This document shows positions 1 to 14,109 of a stretch of 64,000 bases of DNA, piece by piece. The notes beneath the pieces are model-generated. The model saw only the letters and a list, made by a program, of their open reading frames with translations, did not search any database and was not told the DNA's origin. Every line of letters starts with the position of its first letter. The first letter of the stretch is position 1. Both the position numbers and the translations under genes were made by a program. Origin of the DNA: Desulfovibrio sp. (GTDB lineage: Bacteria > Desulfobacterota > Desulfovibrionia > Desulfovibrionales > Desulfovibrionaceae); contig NZ_JAVESS010000001.1 of assembly GCF_034006445.1 (NCBI RefSeq), positions 62,001-126,000 on the forward strand, given 5' to 3'.

Positions 1-149
1 ACCGGCGGCATTTTTTTGGCACTGAAAGGCGGGTAGGTGAAGGGGATGCGCTCCTCACCGTATGCTTCGCCCGAAGACAGCACCAAGCCGAAGGTCAAAA
101 ACAACAGGCAGGGGAGAGTGATCCAGAGTCCGATGTGTTTTTCCTGCAT
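1..149 (-). CDS. Partial exported protein (5' end only)
   Basis: A minus-strand reading frame opens with ATG at 149 and runs off the left edge, so only the first 49 residues are visible. An AGGA Shine-Dalgarno sequence lies about 10 nt upstream. The N-terminus is a signal peptide: a short charged start (MQEKH), a hydrophobic core rich in Leu and Phe, then a small-residue region near SSGEAYG where cleavage is likely. The mature part begins with acidic and proline-rich residues (EERIPFTYPPF). The protein is probably exported to the periplasm or outer membrane. The visible portion is too short to name a family. Confidence 0.7.
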   Translation of the reverse strand, partial: MQEKHIGLWITLPCLLFLTFGLVLSSGEAYGEERIPFTYPPFSAKKMPP

Positions 150-269
150 GGTGAATCCTTACTTCCTGGCATAATCCTAATGATGTTGCCCCGGTATAAA
201 CCAGGCCGGCGCAAATTATAAGGAAATCCCGAGCCCATGCATCGGGATTTCCCCTGGTTTTGTGCTTAT

Positions 270-554
270 CTACGACTTGGCCCCGTGAAGCGACTCAGCC
301 GCGTTGCGCATGAAAACAGCGCATTTGTAAGGCTCATTCTTCATACACCTCATGGCAAAAGCTGCCGAGAGATAGAGAAAAAGGCGGGATTCATAGTCCA
401 GCCGGTTGGTTTGCAACCAGTGATCATGAGGCGCGTCACTCTGTGCAAGATCCTTGGCCCGATTGAGGTCTTCCGCATACGCATCGCCAGCAAGCTTGGA
501 ATACAGTTCGCAAATTTCTTCCGCCAGGTACTCACGTTCTGATAAGGCAGACAT
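270..554 (-). CDS. Small hypothetical protein, 94 aa
   Basis: This 94-residue protein starts with ATG at 554 behind a good ribosome binding site (AAGGGAG about 8 nt upstream). It is predicted soluble, with no signal peptide or membrane segment, and mostly alpha-helical by composition (Glu, Ala and Leu rich, few Pro or Gly). It has two Cys residues near the C-terminal third (AMRCMKNEPYKCAVF). I do not recognise the family. It stands alone, about 120 nt upstream of the edge gene on the same strand, behind a long AT-rich upstream region that probably holds its promoter. The RBS and codon quality favour a real gene over the opposite-strand frame at 237-542. Confidence 0.6.
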   Translation of the reverse strand: MSALSEREYLAEEICELYSKLAGDAYAEDLNRAKDLAQSDAPHDHWLQTNRLDYESRLFLYLSAAFAMRCMKNEPYKCAVFMRNAAESLHGAKS

Positions 555-1190
555 GGCAACTCCCTTGCGTCACGCGCAGTTACGCCTCACTGTACATGAG
601 GCACTGATAAAGAGCAATTAATCATTCTTATTCTTGAGCAACTTAATCACTACCAAAAGATTATTATATAAAAAATACTGCGTCAATAAAGTTTCTATTT
701 TTTTGCGCTAAAAAATTATAACTAATTTGACTTGTTAAACATAAAAGTGGACTCAAAAGATATAGTATTTTTGTCACAAACGTGCTGTTGTACGTGAGTT
801 CCAGGGGATTTTTGCAGATGGAAATCATATTTTTTTACTCAACTTACCGTTTGAACATTCAATTGTTACTTACTAAATTAGTAGTGTTTTTATTTATCTG
901 AATATATTTACGATTATTTTAGCTTTAAGAGGTGCTTGTGGTTCAAGGCAGTATGGTCATCAGCAGTATTGGTGTTCCAACGCGTAGGACTGCCTGTAAC
1001 AACAGGTCAAAACCCTGATGAAAGCGAAAACCAGCATAAAACTGCATATTTTATGTTGGGGGAATATAAGTATTTTTATTGTTGATATTATTTTCACAAT
1101 CTGGGCTGCTCTCGCTGGCCCGAAAGTGCCCGTGCAGGGAGGCAGTGGTGCTGCGCTGTGGGCTGCCTGCGAGGGCCCGGCAAGGTAGGG
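555..1190. other. AT-rich intergenic region without genes
   Basis: From about 600 to 1090 the sequence is strikingly AT-rich, with many A and T runs, against the GC-rich genes around it. I see no credible coding frame on either strand. It lies upstream of the 94-aa gene on the minus strand, so it may contain that gene's promoter. A TTGACG box (681-686 in complement) is present but has no well-spaced -10 partner. The region could be a regulatory or nucleoid-protein-bound segment. Confidence 0.5.
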
Positions 1191-1424
1191 CATCCGCATG
1201 GCAGCAGGCGCACGAGGGCTGCGAGGGGGCATCCGCATGGCAGCAGGCGGGCAAAGGCCTGCAAGGGGACACCTGCGTGGCAGCAGGCGCACGAGGGCTG
1301 CAAGGGAGCATCCGCCTGGCAGCAGGCGAAGAGGGCTGCAAGGGGGCATCCGCCTGGCAGCAGGCGAAGAGGGCTGCAAGGGGGCATCCGCCTGGCAGCG
1401 GGCGCGCGAAGGCATGCAAGTGGG
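1191..1424. repeat. Tandem repeat, six units of 38-40 bp
   Basis: Six head-to-tail units start at 1191, 1230, 1270, 1309, 1347 and 1385, each opening with CATCCGC(A/C)TGGCAGC or a close variant and closing with GGGCTGCAAGGGG. Unit lengths are 39, 40, 39, 38, 38 and about 40 bp. Because these are not multiples of three and vary, the open frames across the array on both strands do not keep a repeated peptide in one frame, which argues against a coding repeat. A degenerate half-unit may precede the array at 1160-1190. The array lies just beyond the rpoC terminator. Confidence 0.85.
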
Positions 1425-1440
1425 GGATGACATAAGCGGG

Positions 1441-1478
1441 GAATAAAAAAGAAGCGCAGGGGGTTCCCTGCGCTTCTT
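1441..1478 (-). terminator. Rho-independent terminator after rpoC
   Basis: A 13-bp perfect stem (1449-1461 with 1466-1478) with a 4-nt loop is followed on the minus strand by a T-rich stretch ending the rpoBC transcript. It begins 20 nt past the rpoC stop codon. Confidence 0.9.
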
Positions 1479-1498
1479 GTATGCTATGTGTGGCCGTT

Positions 1499-5668
<4,170 letters not shown>

Positions 5669-5713
5669 ATATATACCTTGCTTTGGTAGAAGCTCGTTGG
5701 AATCGTTATCTAT

Positions 5714-5758
5714 GTTGCGTCACCCGCAAATGGGGTCGCCACTTGCGGGCAACGCAAC
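5714..5758 (-). other. Hairpin in the rpoB-rpoC spacer
   Basis: Two arms, GTTGCGT plus CCCGCAA (5714-5729) and TTGCGGG plus ACGCAAC (5743-5758), pair around a small internal loop to give a 14-bp interrupted stem. No T run follows on the minus strand, so it looks more like an RNA processing or stability structure between two co-transcribed genes than a terminator. Confidence 0.6.
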
Positions 5759-5787
5759 GAATGTCCGGGTCCGCCAGAACGGGCGGC

Positions 5788-8700
5788 TTATGCCTCATCC
5801 TCGCGATCTCTCATATATCCCACGCGCTTGGGTTTCTTTTTGCCTTCTTCCTGGTGCAGGGTCACGTTGAGCCCAAGGCTCATGAGTTCCTTGACCAGAA
5901 CGTTGAAGGACTCGGGCAGACCGGCTTCAAGGAAGTTGTCGCCCTTGACTATTTTTTCGTACATCTTCACGCGCCCGGTCACGTCGTCGGACTTGACCGT
6001 GAGGAATTCCTGCAACAGGTAGGCGGCGCCGTACGCTTCGAGCGCCCACACTTCCATTTCACCCAGACGCTGCCCGCCGAACTGGGCCTTGCCGCCGAGG
6101 GGCTGCTGGGTCACCAGAGAGTAGGGGCCCGTTGAGCGGGCGTGGATTTTTTCGTCAACCAGATGGTGCAGCTTGAGCATATACATGACGCCTGTGGTCA
6201 CGCGGTTCTTGAAGGCTTCACCCGTGCGGCCGTCGTAGAGGGTCGTCTTGCCGTCGTTGGCAAGGCCAGCCCTTTCCATCCAGCCCCAGATCTCTTCTTC
6301 GGTCGCGCCGTCGAACACAGGGGTTTTGGTCACGATGCCGTTGCGCAGCTTGTGGACGGAGGCCTTGAATTCTTCGTCGTCCATTTCGTCCACGAGCTTG
6401 TTGATGTCTTCAGAGCTGTAAACGCTCTTGACTTCATCACGCAGTACCTGCATGGCCGCGCCGGAATCCAGCAGTTCGGCCAACTGGCGGCCCAGTTCTT
6501 TGGCTCCCCAACCGAGGTGGGTTTCCATGATCTGGCCTATATTCATTCGCGAAGGCACGCCCAGGGGGTTGAGCACAATGTCAACGGGACGGCCGTCGGC
6601 GAAGAAAGGCATGTCTTCTTCCGGCAGGATGCAGGAAACGACGCCCTTGTTACCATGGCGGCCCGCCATTTTGTCGCCCACCGAGAGCTTACGCTTGATG
6701 GCAATGTGAACCTTGACCATCTTGATGACACCGGGGGGCAGATCGTCCCCTTCGGTGACCTTTTCGCGTTTGGAGTCGTATATGGCGCGCAGATAATCAA
6801 TCTGCTGGTCATAGGACTTGAGTATGTCGGTCACGGCATCGTTGACTTCCTTGCTCTTGAAAAGGCCTGCGAGCTTTTTCACGGGCAGTTCGTCAAGCAT
6901 CTCTTCAGTCAGGGCCGCACCGGCTTCCACCAGCACTTCGCCCTTCTTTTTGCCGGGCACGGAGGTCGCGACCTGCTTGCCGCACACGTGCGGGGCCAGC
7001 AGAACGCGCGTGCGATCGGTAAGGGCGCGCATGTGGTCGGCTTCTTTCTGGTCAAACACCGCAGTGTCATGAACCTCAATGGCCAGCGTGCGGTCGTCCT
7101 TCTCGCCCGAGCGGCGGTTGAAGACCTTGACGTCAATGATGGTGCCTTCCACTCCCGGCGGGACCTTGAGGGAGGTGTTTTTCACGTCCCTGGCCTTTTC
7201 ACCGAAAATGGCGCGCAGCAGTTTTTCTTCAGGGGTAAGCTGGGTTTCGCCCTTGGGGGTGATCTTGCCCACGAGGATGTCGTCGGGCTTGACCGCCGCG
7301 CCAATGCGAATGATGCCGCTTTCATCCAGGTTACGCAGCATTTCTTCGCTGACGTTGGGGATGTCGCGGGTGATTTCTTCGGGTCCAAGCTTGGTGTCAC
7401 GCGCCACCACTTCGAATTCTTCGATGTGGATGGAGGTGAAGACGTCTTCCTTCACCGTGCGTTCGGAGATGAGGATGGAGTCTTCGTAGTTGTAGCCGCA
7501 CCAGGGCATAAAGGCTACCACGAGGTTTTTGCCCAAAGCCAGTTCGCCGTCGTCGATGCCGGGGCCGTCAGCAAGAATCTGGCCTTTTTTGACAATCTGG
7601 CCAGGATAGCAGCTGGGCTTCTGCCCGAAGCAGGAGTTCTGGTTGGACTTGTGGTACTTGAGCAGGTCATAGGCGCGCACGCCGCCCTGCTTTTTGTACA
7701 CGTCGCCCTCGTAGGCCACCACGATGCGGTCGGCGTCCACATATTCCACCTTGCCGTTGGCAGGGGCAACAATGCAGGCGCCGGAGTCGCGGGCCACGTC
7801 CACTTCCATGCCAGTGCCCACAAGGGGCTTTTCTGAACGCAGCAGAGGCACGGCCTGGCGCTGCATGTTGGAACCCATGAGCGCGCGGTTGGCGTCGTCG
7901 TGTTCCAGGAAGGGGATGAGCGCAGCGGAGATGGAGACCATCTGGCTGGGCGAGATGTCCATAAGGTTCACTTCTTCGCGCAGGCGCATTTCCACTTCGC
8001 CCTTGACGCGCACGGTGACAAGCTCGTCCAGCAGGTTGCCATGCTCGTCCACAAGGGCGTTGGCCTGGGCGATGACCTGGTCGCCTTCACGCGAAGCGTC
8101 AAGGTGCACCACATCCTCGGTGACGCGGCCATCACGGACAACACGGTACGGCGTTTCGATAAAGCCGTAGTCATTGACCTTGGCAAAGGTGGTCAGGGAA
8201 ACGATAAGGCCGATGTTGGGGCCTTCAGGCGTTTCAATGGGGCAGATGCGGCCATAGTGCGACGTATGCACGTCGCGCACCTCAAAGCCCGCGCGTTCAC
8301 GGGTCAGACCGCCGGGGCCCAGGGCCGAAAGGCGGCGCTTGTGCGTCACTTCGGACAGGGAGTTGGTCTGGTCCATAAACTGCGACAGCTGGGATGTGCC
8401 AAAGAATTCCTTGAGCACGGCTGCCACGGGTTTGGGGTTGATAAGGTCGTGCGGCATGAGCGTGGAGATTTCCTGCAGGCTCATGCGCTCCTTGATGGCG
8501 CGCTCCATGCGCACAAGACCGATGCGATACTGGTTTTCCACCAGCTCGCCCACAAGGCGAACGCGGCGGTTGCCCAGATGGTCGATATCGTCGGCCGGGC
8601 CATGGCTGTCCTTGAGGTGCACCAGCACCTTGATGGCCGTGAGAATGTCATGGTCCGTCAGGGTGCGCAGATCCGAAGACTCGTCCAGCTCAAGGCGCTG

Positions 8701-9924
8701 GTTGAGCTTGTACCGGCCCACAGGCGACAGGTCGTAGTAGTCGCCGTTGCGGAACAGATTGTCGAAGAAGCTGGCTGCAATCTCGGCAGTGGGCGGCGAA
8801 GAGGGACGCAGACGACGGTAGATCTCTTCCTGTGCCTTCTGCTGGTCGGGGATACGGTCCAGCATGAGGGTATCGCGGATGGAGGACGACGTGTCGGTGC
8901 CCTTGGTGTGCAGTACGCTGACCCGGTTAATGCCGGCTTCACGCATGCGGTCCAGCAGACCGGGAGTGATTTCGTCCGCGGCTTCTGCCAGAAGTTCGCC
9001 GGTTTTGGGATCGGCCACGTCCACAGCCAGAAACATGCTGTCCAGGGTATCAGGACGCATTTCAATGGCTTCAATGCCCGATTCACAGATAAGACGCCAG
9101 CTACGCTTGGTTATGGGCTTGCCGGCCTTGACAATGACGTTGCCTTCGCCGTCAACGATGTCGGCATAGGCATTGTCCTTGCGGTACAGGTCTTTGCGTA
9201 CTTCCCAGTATATCGCGTTACGGTCTTCCAGACGGTAGGTTTCGCGCGAGTAGAAGTAGTCGAGGATCTGTTCCTTGCCCATGCCCATGGCCTTGAAAAG
9301 GATCGTGGCGGGCATTTTGCGGCGGCGGTCAATGCGGACGTAGAGTATGTCCTTGTGGTCAAAGTCAAAGTCCAGCCAGGAACCGCGCATGGGAATGATG
9401 CGGCACGAATACAGCACCTTGCGGCTGGTATGCGTCTTGCCGCCGTCATGCTCGAAAATGATGCCTGGCGAACGCTGCAACTGGTTGACGATGACACGTT
9501 CGGTGCCGTTTATGATAAAGGTGCCTTTTTCGGTCATAAGGGGCAGGGTACCAAAATAGATATCCTGTTCCTTGATGTCGCGAATGGTACGGTTGCCCGA
9601 CGCTTCATCGGCATCATAGACCACAAGGCGCACCTTGATGCGCATGGGGGCTTCGTAGGTCAGTCCCTTTGAGATGCACTCCGCCTGATCGTACTTGGGC
9701 TCGCCAACTTCATAGCTGACAAATTCCAGACTGGCGGTCTTGTTGAAGTCTTCAATGGGAAAAACGGTATGAAAAACACCTTCGAGTCCTTCATCAGGGC
9801 GGCGATCGGCTTCCGGAACGCCTTCCTGAAGAAACTTTTCATATGAATCTATCTGCAGGTTAAGCAGATGAGGAATAGGGAGGGAAATCTTGATCTTGCC
9901 GAACTGTTTGGTGAGCTGGCCCAT
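5788..9924 (-). CDS. rpoB: DNA-directed RNA polymerase subunit beta
   Basis: Second-largest subunit of RNA polymerase and site of rifamycin binding. I place the start at the ATG at 9924 ([16 protein letters not shown]), preceded by TTGAGGT as ribosome binding site, giving 1378 aa. An upstream in-frame ATG at 9978 has no such site and would add 18 residues not expected in the family. Recognisable blocks include the rifampicin region ([14 protein letters not shown] and the following [12 protein letters not shown]) and the C-terminal [25 protein letters not shown] segment. The gene follows a leader of more than 500 nt with its own attenuator-like hairpin, so its transcription may be partly independent of rplL. 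Confidence 0.98.
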   Translation of the reverse strand: MGQLTKQFGKIKISLPIPHLLNLQIDSYEKFLQEGVPEADRRPDEGLEGVFHTVFPIEDFNKTASLEFVSYEVGEPKYDQAECISKGLTYEAPMRIKVRLVVYDADEASGNRTIRDIKEQDIYFGTLPLMTEKGTFIINGTERVIVNQLQRSPGIIFEHDGGKTHTSRKVLYSCRIIPMRGSWLDFDFDHKDILYVRIDRRRKMPATILFKAMGMGKEQILDYFYSRETYRLEDRNAIYWEVRKDLYRKDNAYADIVDGEGNVIVKAGKPITKRSWRLICESGIEAIEMRPDTLDSMFLAVDVADPKTGELLAEAADEITPGLLDRMREAGINRVSVLHTKGTDTSSSIRDTLMLDRIPDQQKAQEEIYRRLRPSSPPTAEIAASFFDNLFRNGDYYDLSPVGRYKLNQRLELDESSDLRTLTDHDILTAIKVLVHLKDSHGPADDIDHLGNRRVRLVGELVENQYRIGLVRMERAIKERMSLQEISTLMPHDLINPKPVAAVLKEFFGTSQLSQFMDQTNSLSEVTHKRRLSALGPGGLTRERAGFEVRDVHTSHYGRICPIETPEGPNIGLIVSLTTFAKVNDYGFIETPYRVVRDGRVTEDVVHLDASREGDQVIAQANALVDEHGNLLDELVTVRVKGEVEMRLREEVNLMDISPSQMVSISAALIPFLEHDDANRALMGSNMQRQAVPLLRSEKPLVGTGMEVDVARDSGACIVAPANGKVEYVDADRIVVAYEGDVYKKQGGVRAYDLLKYHKSNQNSCFGQKPSCYPGQIVKKGQILADGPGIDDGELALGKNLVVAFMPWCGYNYEDSILISERTVKEDVFTSIHIEEFEVVARDTKLGPEEITRDIPNVSEEMLRNLDESGIIRIGAAVKPDDILVGKITPKGETQLTPEEKLLRAIFGEKARDVKNTSLKVPPGVEGTIIDVKVFNRRSGEKDDRTLAIEVHDTAVFDQKEADHMRALTDRTRVLLAPHVCGKQVATSVPGKKKGEVLVEAGAALTEEMLDELPVKKLAGLFKSKEVNDAVTDILKSYDQQIDYLRAIYDSKREKVTEGDDLPPGVIKMVKVHIAIKRKLSVGDKMAGRHGNKGVVSCILPEEDMPFFADGRPVDIVLNPLGVPSRMNIGQIMETHLGWGAKELGRQLAELLDSGAAMQVLRDEVKSVYSSEDINKLVDEMDDEEFKASVHKLRNGIVTKTPVFDGATEEEIWGWMERAGLANDGKTTLYDGRTGEAFKNRVTTGVMYMLKLHHLVDEKIHARSTGPYSLVTQQPLGGKAQFGGQRLGEMEVWALEAYGAAYLLQEFLTVKSDDVTGRVKMYEKIVKGDNFLEAGLPESFNVLVKELMSLGLNVTLHQEEGKKKPKRVGYMRDREDEA

Positions 9925-10069
9925 GGGTACCTCAAGATAGGTAGCGGTTGCGCCCCGGCGGAGCGACAAGTGAAGCATCTGCCGAAGCCGGCGGGCAAAA
10001 ACTTGTTGTCACTGCACCCTGAAAGCGTAAATCACGGTGGGAGGTAATGCTTACTGCGCGGGGAAGGCG

Positions 10070-10109
10070 AAAAAAACCCATCCCTGTCTGGGTAAACAGG
10101 GCTTGGGTT
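10070..10109 (-). terminator. Attenuator-like terminator in the rpoB leader
   Basis: On the minus strand two arms (10096-10109 and 10075-10087) form a stem of 6 plus 6 bp with a 2-nt mismatch and an 8-nt loop, followed directly by seven T residues. It lies about 145 nt upstream of the rpoB ATG and downstream of the rplL terminator, so it acts in the rpoB leader and not at the end of a gene. Confidence 0.75.
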
Positions 10110-10193
10110 CAGGCGTCAACCTTAAAAATATGTACTGATGCAGTAAGTTATATTAAACAGAAAAAGGCCTCCTAAGCCGTTCATGAAAGAGGA

Positions 10194-10222
10194 TACATAA
10201 TGCGAATTTTAAACGATGGCAA
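10194..10222 (-). promoter_or_regulatory. Candidate promoter for rpoBC
   Basis: On the minus strand TTGCCA (10217-10222) is separated by 17 nt from TATGTA (10194-10199). The -35 match is 5 of 6 and the -10 match is weaker. It lies between the rplL terminator and the rpoB attenuator, where a promoter for rpoBC is needed. Confidence 0.35.
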
Positions 10223-10484
10223 GCCTTTTTTTGATCTGTTTTTTTTACCGCGTCAGAAGCATAAACAATACCGGCGTTAATGGCAAAAAGAATTTGGCCT
10301 GATCCACAGGAAATTTCTACACAGAGCATCCTTGCAGAATGTCCTTAAAATACATGGCATTTCAATGTGTCATGCCGTCACAACAGGCATTTTATGTCAG
10401 AATTCACGCTACCTTGCGTCGCACAGAACTTTTGTGACGCGCCGGAGCGTGTATTTTTATCAAAGGGGTCATGCTCCATCGGCC

Positions 10485-10511
10485 AAAAAAAAGCGGGGCC
10501 AGAGGCCCCGC
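10485..10511 (-). terminator. Rho-independent terminator after rplL
   Basis: A perfect 8-bp GC stem (GCGGGGCC at 10493-10500 with 10504-10511) with a 3-nt loop is followed on the minus strand by eight T residues. It lies 24 nt past the rplL stop codon. Confidence 0.9.
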
Positions 10512-10534
10512 CATAAAGCACGGTAGAACCGAAC

Positions 10535-10915
10535 TTACTTCACTTCGACAACAGCGCCGGCTTCGGTCAGCTGCTTCTTGGCGTCTTCGGCTTCGTCCTT
10601 GGACACGCCTTCCTTCAGGGTGGAGGGGCAGCCGTCAACCTTTTCCTTGGCTTCCTTGAGGCCCAGGCTGGTCAGGGCGCGCACGACCTTGATGACGCCG
10701 ATCTTGTTGGCGCCAGCTTCCTTCAGGATAACGTCGAACTCGGTCTTTTCTTCAGCAGCTTCAGCAGCAGCGGCGGGAGCGGCCACCATCATGGCAGCAG
10801 CGGGGGCAGCGGCGGACACGCCGAACTTTTCTTCCAGTTCTTTGATGAACTCGGAAAGTTCGAGGACGGTCATGCTGGAGATAAATTCAACAACTTCTTC
10901 TTTGGTAACGGCCAT
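10535..10915 (-). CDS. rplL: 50S ribosomal protein L7/L12
   Basis: Stalk protein of the large ribosomal subunit that recruits and stimulates translational GTPases. It is 126 aa, the usual size. An N-terminal dimerisation helix (about 1-35) is followed by an Ala-rich flexible hinge (about 36-57), then the globular C-terminal domain with the conserved [25 protein letters not shown] helix that contacts EF-Tu and EF-G. It lies 52 nt after rplJ and shares its transcript. A strong terminator directly follows. Confidence 0.97.
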   Translation of the reverse strand: MAVTKEEVVEFISSMTVLELSEFIKELEEKFGVSAAAPAAAMMVAAPAAAAEAAEEKTEFDVILKEAGANKIGVIKVVRALTSLGLKEAKEKVDGCPSTLKEGVSKDEAEDAKKQLTEAGAVVEVK

Positions 10916-10967
10916 GATAGTCTCCTAATCTTTGGCTTAAATTCGGATGATTTTCGGTGATGGCCAA

Positions 10968-11492
10968 CTAGGCGGCATTGGACTTCTGCTCTTCGATACC
11001 CTTGAGGGCATAGAGCAGGCCACGCAGCATGTTGGCAAACAGCGACACAAAGTTGGTGGGCACGGCGTTCATGGTGCCGAGCAGCTGACCGAGAAGCTGT
11101 TCCCTTCCGGGCAGCTTGGCCAGTGCATCCAGTTGGGCGGCATTCAGGGCCTTACCGTCCAGGCTGGCGCAGCGAAGCTCAAAGAGCTTGCTTTGCTTGG
11201 CAAAATCACTCAACGCCTTGGCCACCGCCACGGGGTCATCGAACCCAAAGGCCACGCCGATGTTCTCATGGAAGTTATCCTTGATGACATCATGCGTGCC
11301 GTCGGTCAGAGCTATACGCGCCAACGTGTTTTTAACGACGAGATATTCGCCGCCAGCCTTGCGAAGGCTTACACGCAGGTTTGTCAGCTCTTCCACCGTC
11401 ATACCCTTGAAGTCCGTCAGCACAGCAAAGGAAGCACTGTCGGCCTTGGCCTTGATGGCTCCAATGATTGCTGCTTTTTCAGACCTGTTCAC
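10968..11492 (-). CDS. rplJ: 50S ribosomal protein L10
   Basis: Base of the ribosomal stalk; it binds 23S rRNA and several L7/L12 dimers through its C-terminal helix. The protein is 174 aa and begins [18 protein letters not shown], typical of the family, with the [22 protein letters not shown] segment at the rRNA-binding region and the stalk helix near the end. A 167-nt leader with a perfect 12-bp hairpin precedes it. In other bacteria the L10-L12 complex represses its own leader, so this leader is a natural candidate for that control. Confidence 0.96.
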   Translation of the reverse strand: MNRSEKAAIIGAIKAKADSASFAVLTDFKGMTVEELTNLRVSLRKAGGEYLVVKNTLARIALTDGTHDVIKDNFHENIGVAFGFDDPVAVAKALSDFAKQSKLFELRCASLDGKALNAAQLDALAKLPGREQLLGQLLGTMNAVPTNFVSLFANMLRGLLYALKGIEEQKSNAA

Positions 11493-11619
11493 GTGATACC
11501 TCTCACGTTCGGGGTTGCCAGGTGGAATGCCGAGCCAAAGTAGAAGCGTCTGGGCAGGGCAATTAAGGGGGTTAACCCGCCTGCCGTCTTCGACTCGTAT
11601 TCCGTTCCTCAGACATTAT

Positions 11620-11648
11620 GATGGCGGCCTGCAAACCAGGCCGCCATC
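11620..11648 (-). promoter_or_regulatory. Strong hairpin between rplA and rplJ (L10 leader)
   Basis: A perfect 12-bp stem (GATGGCGGCCTG at 11620-11631 with its complement at 11637-11648) has a 5-nt loop. It begins 12 nt after the rplA stop codon on the minus strand. No T run follows, so it may be a partial terminator, a processing site or part of the L10 autoregulatory leader. Confidence 0.6.
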
Positions 11649-11659
11649 ACGCTTGAGAG

Positions 11660-12367
11660 TTATCCCTCAAGAAATTTTTTGACCTGGGACATGTCGACCT
11701 TGAAGCCGGGGCCCATGGTGGTGGAAACAGCCATGGAAACCAGGTAGGCGCCCTTGGCGGCAGAGGGCTTGAGGCGGTTCACCGCGTCGAGCAGGGCCTT
11801 GAGGTTGCCAAGAATCTTCTCGGCGCCAAAAGAGGCCTTGCCCAGGGGAGCGTGCAGCACGCCAGCCTTGTCTACCTTGAAGTCCACGCGGCCAGCCTTG
11901 AGTTCGGTCACGGCCTTGGCCACGTCAAACGTAACCGAGCCGGTCTTGGCGTTGGGCATAAGACCACGGGGGCCAAGCACGCGGCCGATCTGACCCACAA
12001 GGGCCATGACATCGGGGGTGGCTACGGCGGCGTCAAAGTTCAGGTTGCCTTCCTTGACCTGGGCGACCAGATCTTCAGCACCAACCACGTCAGCGCCAGC
12101 TTCGCGGGCCTCGGCCTGCTTTTCGCCCTTACAGAACACGGCAACGCGCACAGTCTTGCCAAGCCCGTGGGGCAGGGTGACAGCGCCGCGCACCATCTGG
12201 TCGGAGTATTTGGGGTCAACGCCAAGGCGAATGGCCACATCTACGGTTTCGTCAAATTTGGCAAAGGCCGCGCCGAGCGATTTGCTCACAGCGTCTTCTA
12301 TGCTGAAGCGCTCCTGAAGGTCTGTGCCTTCGAGAGCCTTGCGAAAATTTTTGCCATGTTTAGGCAT
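11660..12367 (-). CDS. rplA: 50S ribosomal protein L1
   Basis: Binds 23S rRNA at the L1 stalk near the E site and represses its own operon in many bacteria. I choose the ATG at 12367 ([13 protein letters not shown]), preceded by AAGGAT, giving 235 aa as expected. An earlier in-frame ATG at 12403 would add 12 atypical residues. The family block [15 protein letters not shown] and the C-terminal [11 protein letters not shown] motif are clear. It lies downstream of rplK and upstream of rplJ on the same strand. Confidence 0.97.
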   Translation of the reverse strand: MPKHGKNFRKALEGTDLQERFSIEDAVSKSLGAAFAKFDETVDVAIRLGVDPKYSDQMVRGAVTLPHGLGKTVRVAVFCKGEKQAEAREAGADVVGAEDLVAQVKEGNLNFDAAVATPDVMALVGQIGRVLGPRGLMPNAKTGSVTFDVAKAVTELKAGRVDFKVDKAGVLHAPLGKASFGAEKILGNLKALLDAVNRLKPSAAKGAYLVSMAVSTTMGPGFKVDMSQVKKFLEG

Positions 12368-12549
12368 GAGATAATCCTTGTCGTTTTGCATCTCCTGCCA
12401 CACATCGTCTTGCGCGAAGGCGGCAGTACAATTGATTTCAACGATGGCAACGGCGGCGGGTTAATGGCAGAACCACCCGGCTGTCGCCTCAAGACCGATA
12501 AACCTGCAAATTGCACAAAGCCCCGTGAGGCCCGCGCTGCGGCATGGCC

Positions 12550-12972
12550 TTACTTAACGTCAACGCCCATGCTGCGAGCGGTGCCCGCAATGGACTTCAC
12601 CGCAGATTCAAGGGTGGCTGCATTGAGATCGGGAAGCTTCAGCTTGGCGATTTCTTCAATCTGAGCCATGGTCAGGCTGCCCACCTTGTTACGGTTGGGT
12701 TCGCCAGAACCTTTTTCCAGCTTGGCGGCCTTCATGATCAGCACCGAGGCCGGAGGGGTCTTGGTGATGAAGGTAAAGGAACGGTCGGCATACACCGTGA
12801 TAACCACGGGGATGATCATGCCTTTCTGGTCCATGGTACGGGCATTGAACTCTTTGCAGAAGCCCATGATGTTCAGGCCATGCTGACCCAGGGCGGGACC
12901 TACCGGCGGGGAGGGGTTGGCCGCACCCGCAGGAATCTGCAATTTGATCTTGGCAACTTCTTTTTTGGCCAT
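12550..12972 (-). CDS. rplK: 50S ribosomal protein L11
   Basis: Forms the GTPase-associated centre with 23S rRNA and is the thiostrepton and RelA contact site. It is 140 aa, of normal length, with the N-terminal [23 protein letters not shown] segment containing the proline-rich switch and the C-terminal RNA-binding domain ending in [11 protein letters not shown]. The next gene upstream is nusG, as in most bacteria. The following gene is rplA, after a spacer of 182 nt. Confidence 0.97.
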   Translation of the reverse strand: MAKKEVAKIKLQIPAGAANPSPPVGPALGQHGLNIMGFCKEFNARTMDQKGMIIPVVITVYADRSFTFITKTPPASVLIMKAAKLEKGSGEPNRNKVGSLTMAQIEEIAKLKLPDLNAATLESAVKSIAGTARSMGVDVK

Positions 12973-13145
12973 TTGCTTTATCCTTCATCGCTGCTCGCGC
13001 CGACCGGCCTTGGGCCGCCGCGCGGGGGCAAGTCATTAAGCAAGGTTAGGTGATATGTGCCCCGGCATGTTCTGTATGGATATACAAACGTGCCGTGCGG
13101 ACAAAGAGCAATCTTGTCCGCAGAACCCTTCAGTGCGAAAGGGGC

Positions 13146-13718
13146 CTAGCCTTTGGAAACCTGAGCGAAATCCAGCTCAACCGGCGTTTGACGCCCGAAG
13201 ATGGATACGGAAACGCGCAGCTTTCCCTTGTCGTAGTTAACGTCTTCAACCACGCCATTAAAGCCCCCAAAGGGTCCTTCAATGACACGCACTTCGTCGC
13301 CCCTGTCAAAATTGAACTTGGGTCTCGGGGTTTCCTGACGTGTTTCCATCAGTTCCAGGATGCGTTCGGCCTCGCCGTCACGCATGGGCGTGGGACGGTT
13401 TTTGCCGCCCACAAAGCCTGTGACCTTGGGGATGGACTGTACCAGATGCCAGGACAGGTCGGTCATGATCATGCGAACCATCACATAGCCGGGGTAGAAC
13501 TTGCGCGTGGATGTGCGCTGTTGTCCACCCTTGGTGGGTTCGATAACCTTTTCGGTGGGAACCACCACTTCCTCAATAAGGCCCTGTTCCTGCCCGGTGC
13601 GGCGCAACTCGTTAATGGTCTTTTGCACACGCTGCTCGAAACCCGAGTAGGTGTGCACAATATACCAACGAGCCTTTGAGGAGAGCTCGGAAGTTTCGTC
13701 GATTGCGGGGTCTTTCAT
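13146..13718 (-). CDS. nusG: Transcription termination/antitermination protein NusG
   Basis: RNA polymerase elongation factor that binds the beta' clamp helices and links to Rho or ribosomal S10. It is 190 aa with an N-terminal NGN domain (about 16-125, starting ARWYIVHTYSGFEQRV) and a C-terminal KOW domain (about 135-190, with GDEVRVIEGPFGGFNG). A short acidic leader of about 15 residues precedes the NGN domain. It starts 8 nt after the secE stop codon, so the two are certainly co-transcribed. Confidence 0.97.
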   Translation of the reverse strand: MKDPAIDETSELSSKARWYIVHTYSGFEQRVQKTINELRRTGQEQGLIEEVVVPTEKVIEPTKGGQQRTSTRKFYPGYVMVRMIMTDLSWHLVQSIPKVTGFVGGKNRPTPMRDGEAERILELMETRQETPRPKFNFDRGDEVRVIEGPFGGFNGVVEDVNYDKGKLRVSVSIFGRQTPVELDFAQVSKG

Positions 13719-13726
13719 ATCGGCCT

Positions 13727-13966
13727 TCAGGACAGTATGGTCTTGATCAGTGATGACAGACCAAGGTCAACCAGCCCAAGAATAACGGCCATCACGGCGA
13801 CAAAGCCCAACACGGCCAGAGTGGCCTTGCGTGTTTCTTTCACCGTGGGCCACGTCACCTTGCGCAACTCTGCCTTGGCATCCTCGACGTAGCGCGCGAA
13901 GCGCACGAAAATGTTGGGGGCTTTGTCGGCCTTAAGGTCGCCAGCCTGAGCTTGTTTTTTTGCCAT
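13727..13966 (-). CDS. secE: Preprotein translocase subunit SecE
   Basis: Essential clamp subunit of the SecYEG channel in the cytoplasmic membrane. It is 79 aa, the short single-span form. A soluble N-terminal stretch is followed by the conserved amphipathic helix (DAKAELRKVTWPTVKETRKA) and one transmembrane helix (about 51-75). It lies between tRNA-Trp and nusG, its standard bacterial position. Confidence 0.95.
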   Translation of the reverse strand: MAKKQAQAGDLKADKAPNIFVRFARYVEDAKAELRKVTWPTVKETRKATLAVLGFVAVMAVILGLVDLGLSSLIKTILS

Positions 13967-13988
13967 GGTATTGTCCGGAGATAAAAAA

Positions 13989-14065
13989 TGGCAGGGCAGG
14001 AGGGATTCGAACCCCCAACATGCGGTTTTGGAGACCGCCGCTCTAGCCGTTAGAGCTACTGCCCT
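13989..14065 (-). tRNA. tRNA-Trp (CCA anticodon)
   Basis: The minus strand folds into a full cloverleaf: a 7-bp acceptor stem (AGGGCAG with CTGCCCT), anticodon loop CTCCAAA giving anticodon CCA, and T loop TTCGAAT. The terminal CCA is encoded at 13989-13991. The mature body is 74 nt plus CCA. It lies between rpmG and secE. Confidence 0.97.
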
Positions 14066-14109
14066 GCGTGCCGTCCGGGGGGGCTTGAGGCCCCCCCAGC
14101 GGAATTATG

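Noticed and set aside
1191..1424. Possible CRISPR array
   Set aside because: The units are directly adjacent, with no unique spacers, and each unit is wholly repeat. No cas gene is present.
960..1433. Repetitive open frames on both strands across the tandem repeat
   Set aside because: Unit lengths of 38-40 bp do not preserve a frame, and the peptides change frame from unit to unit. No ribosome binding site is evident.
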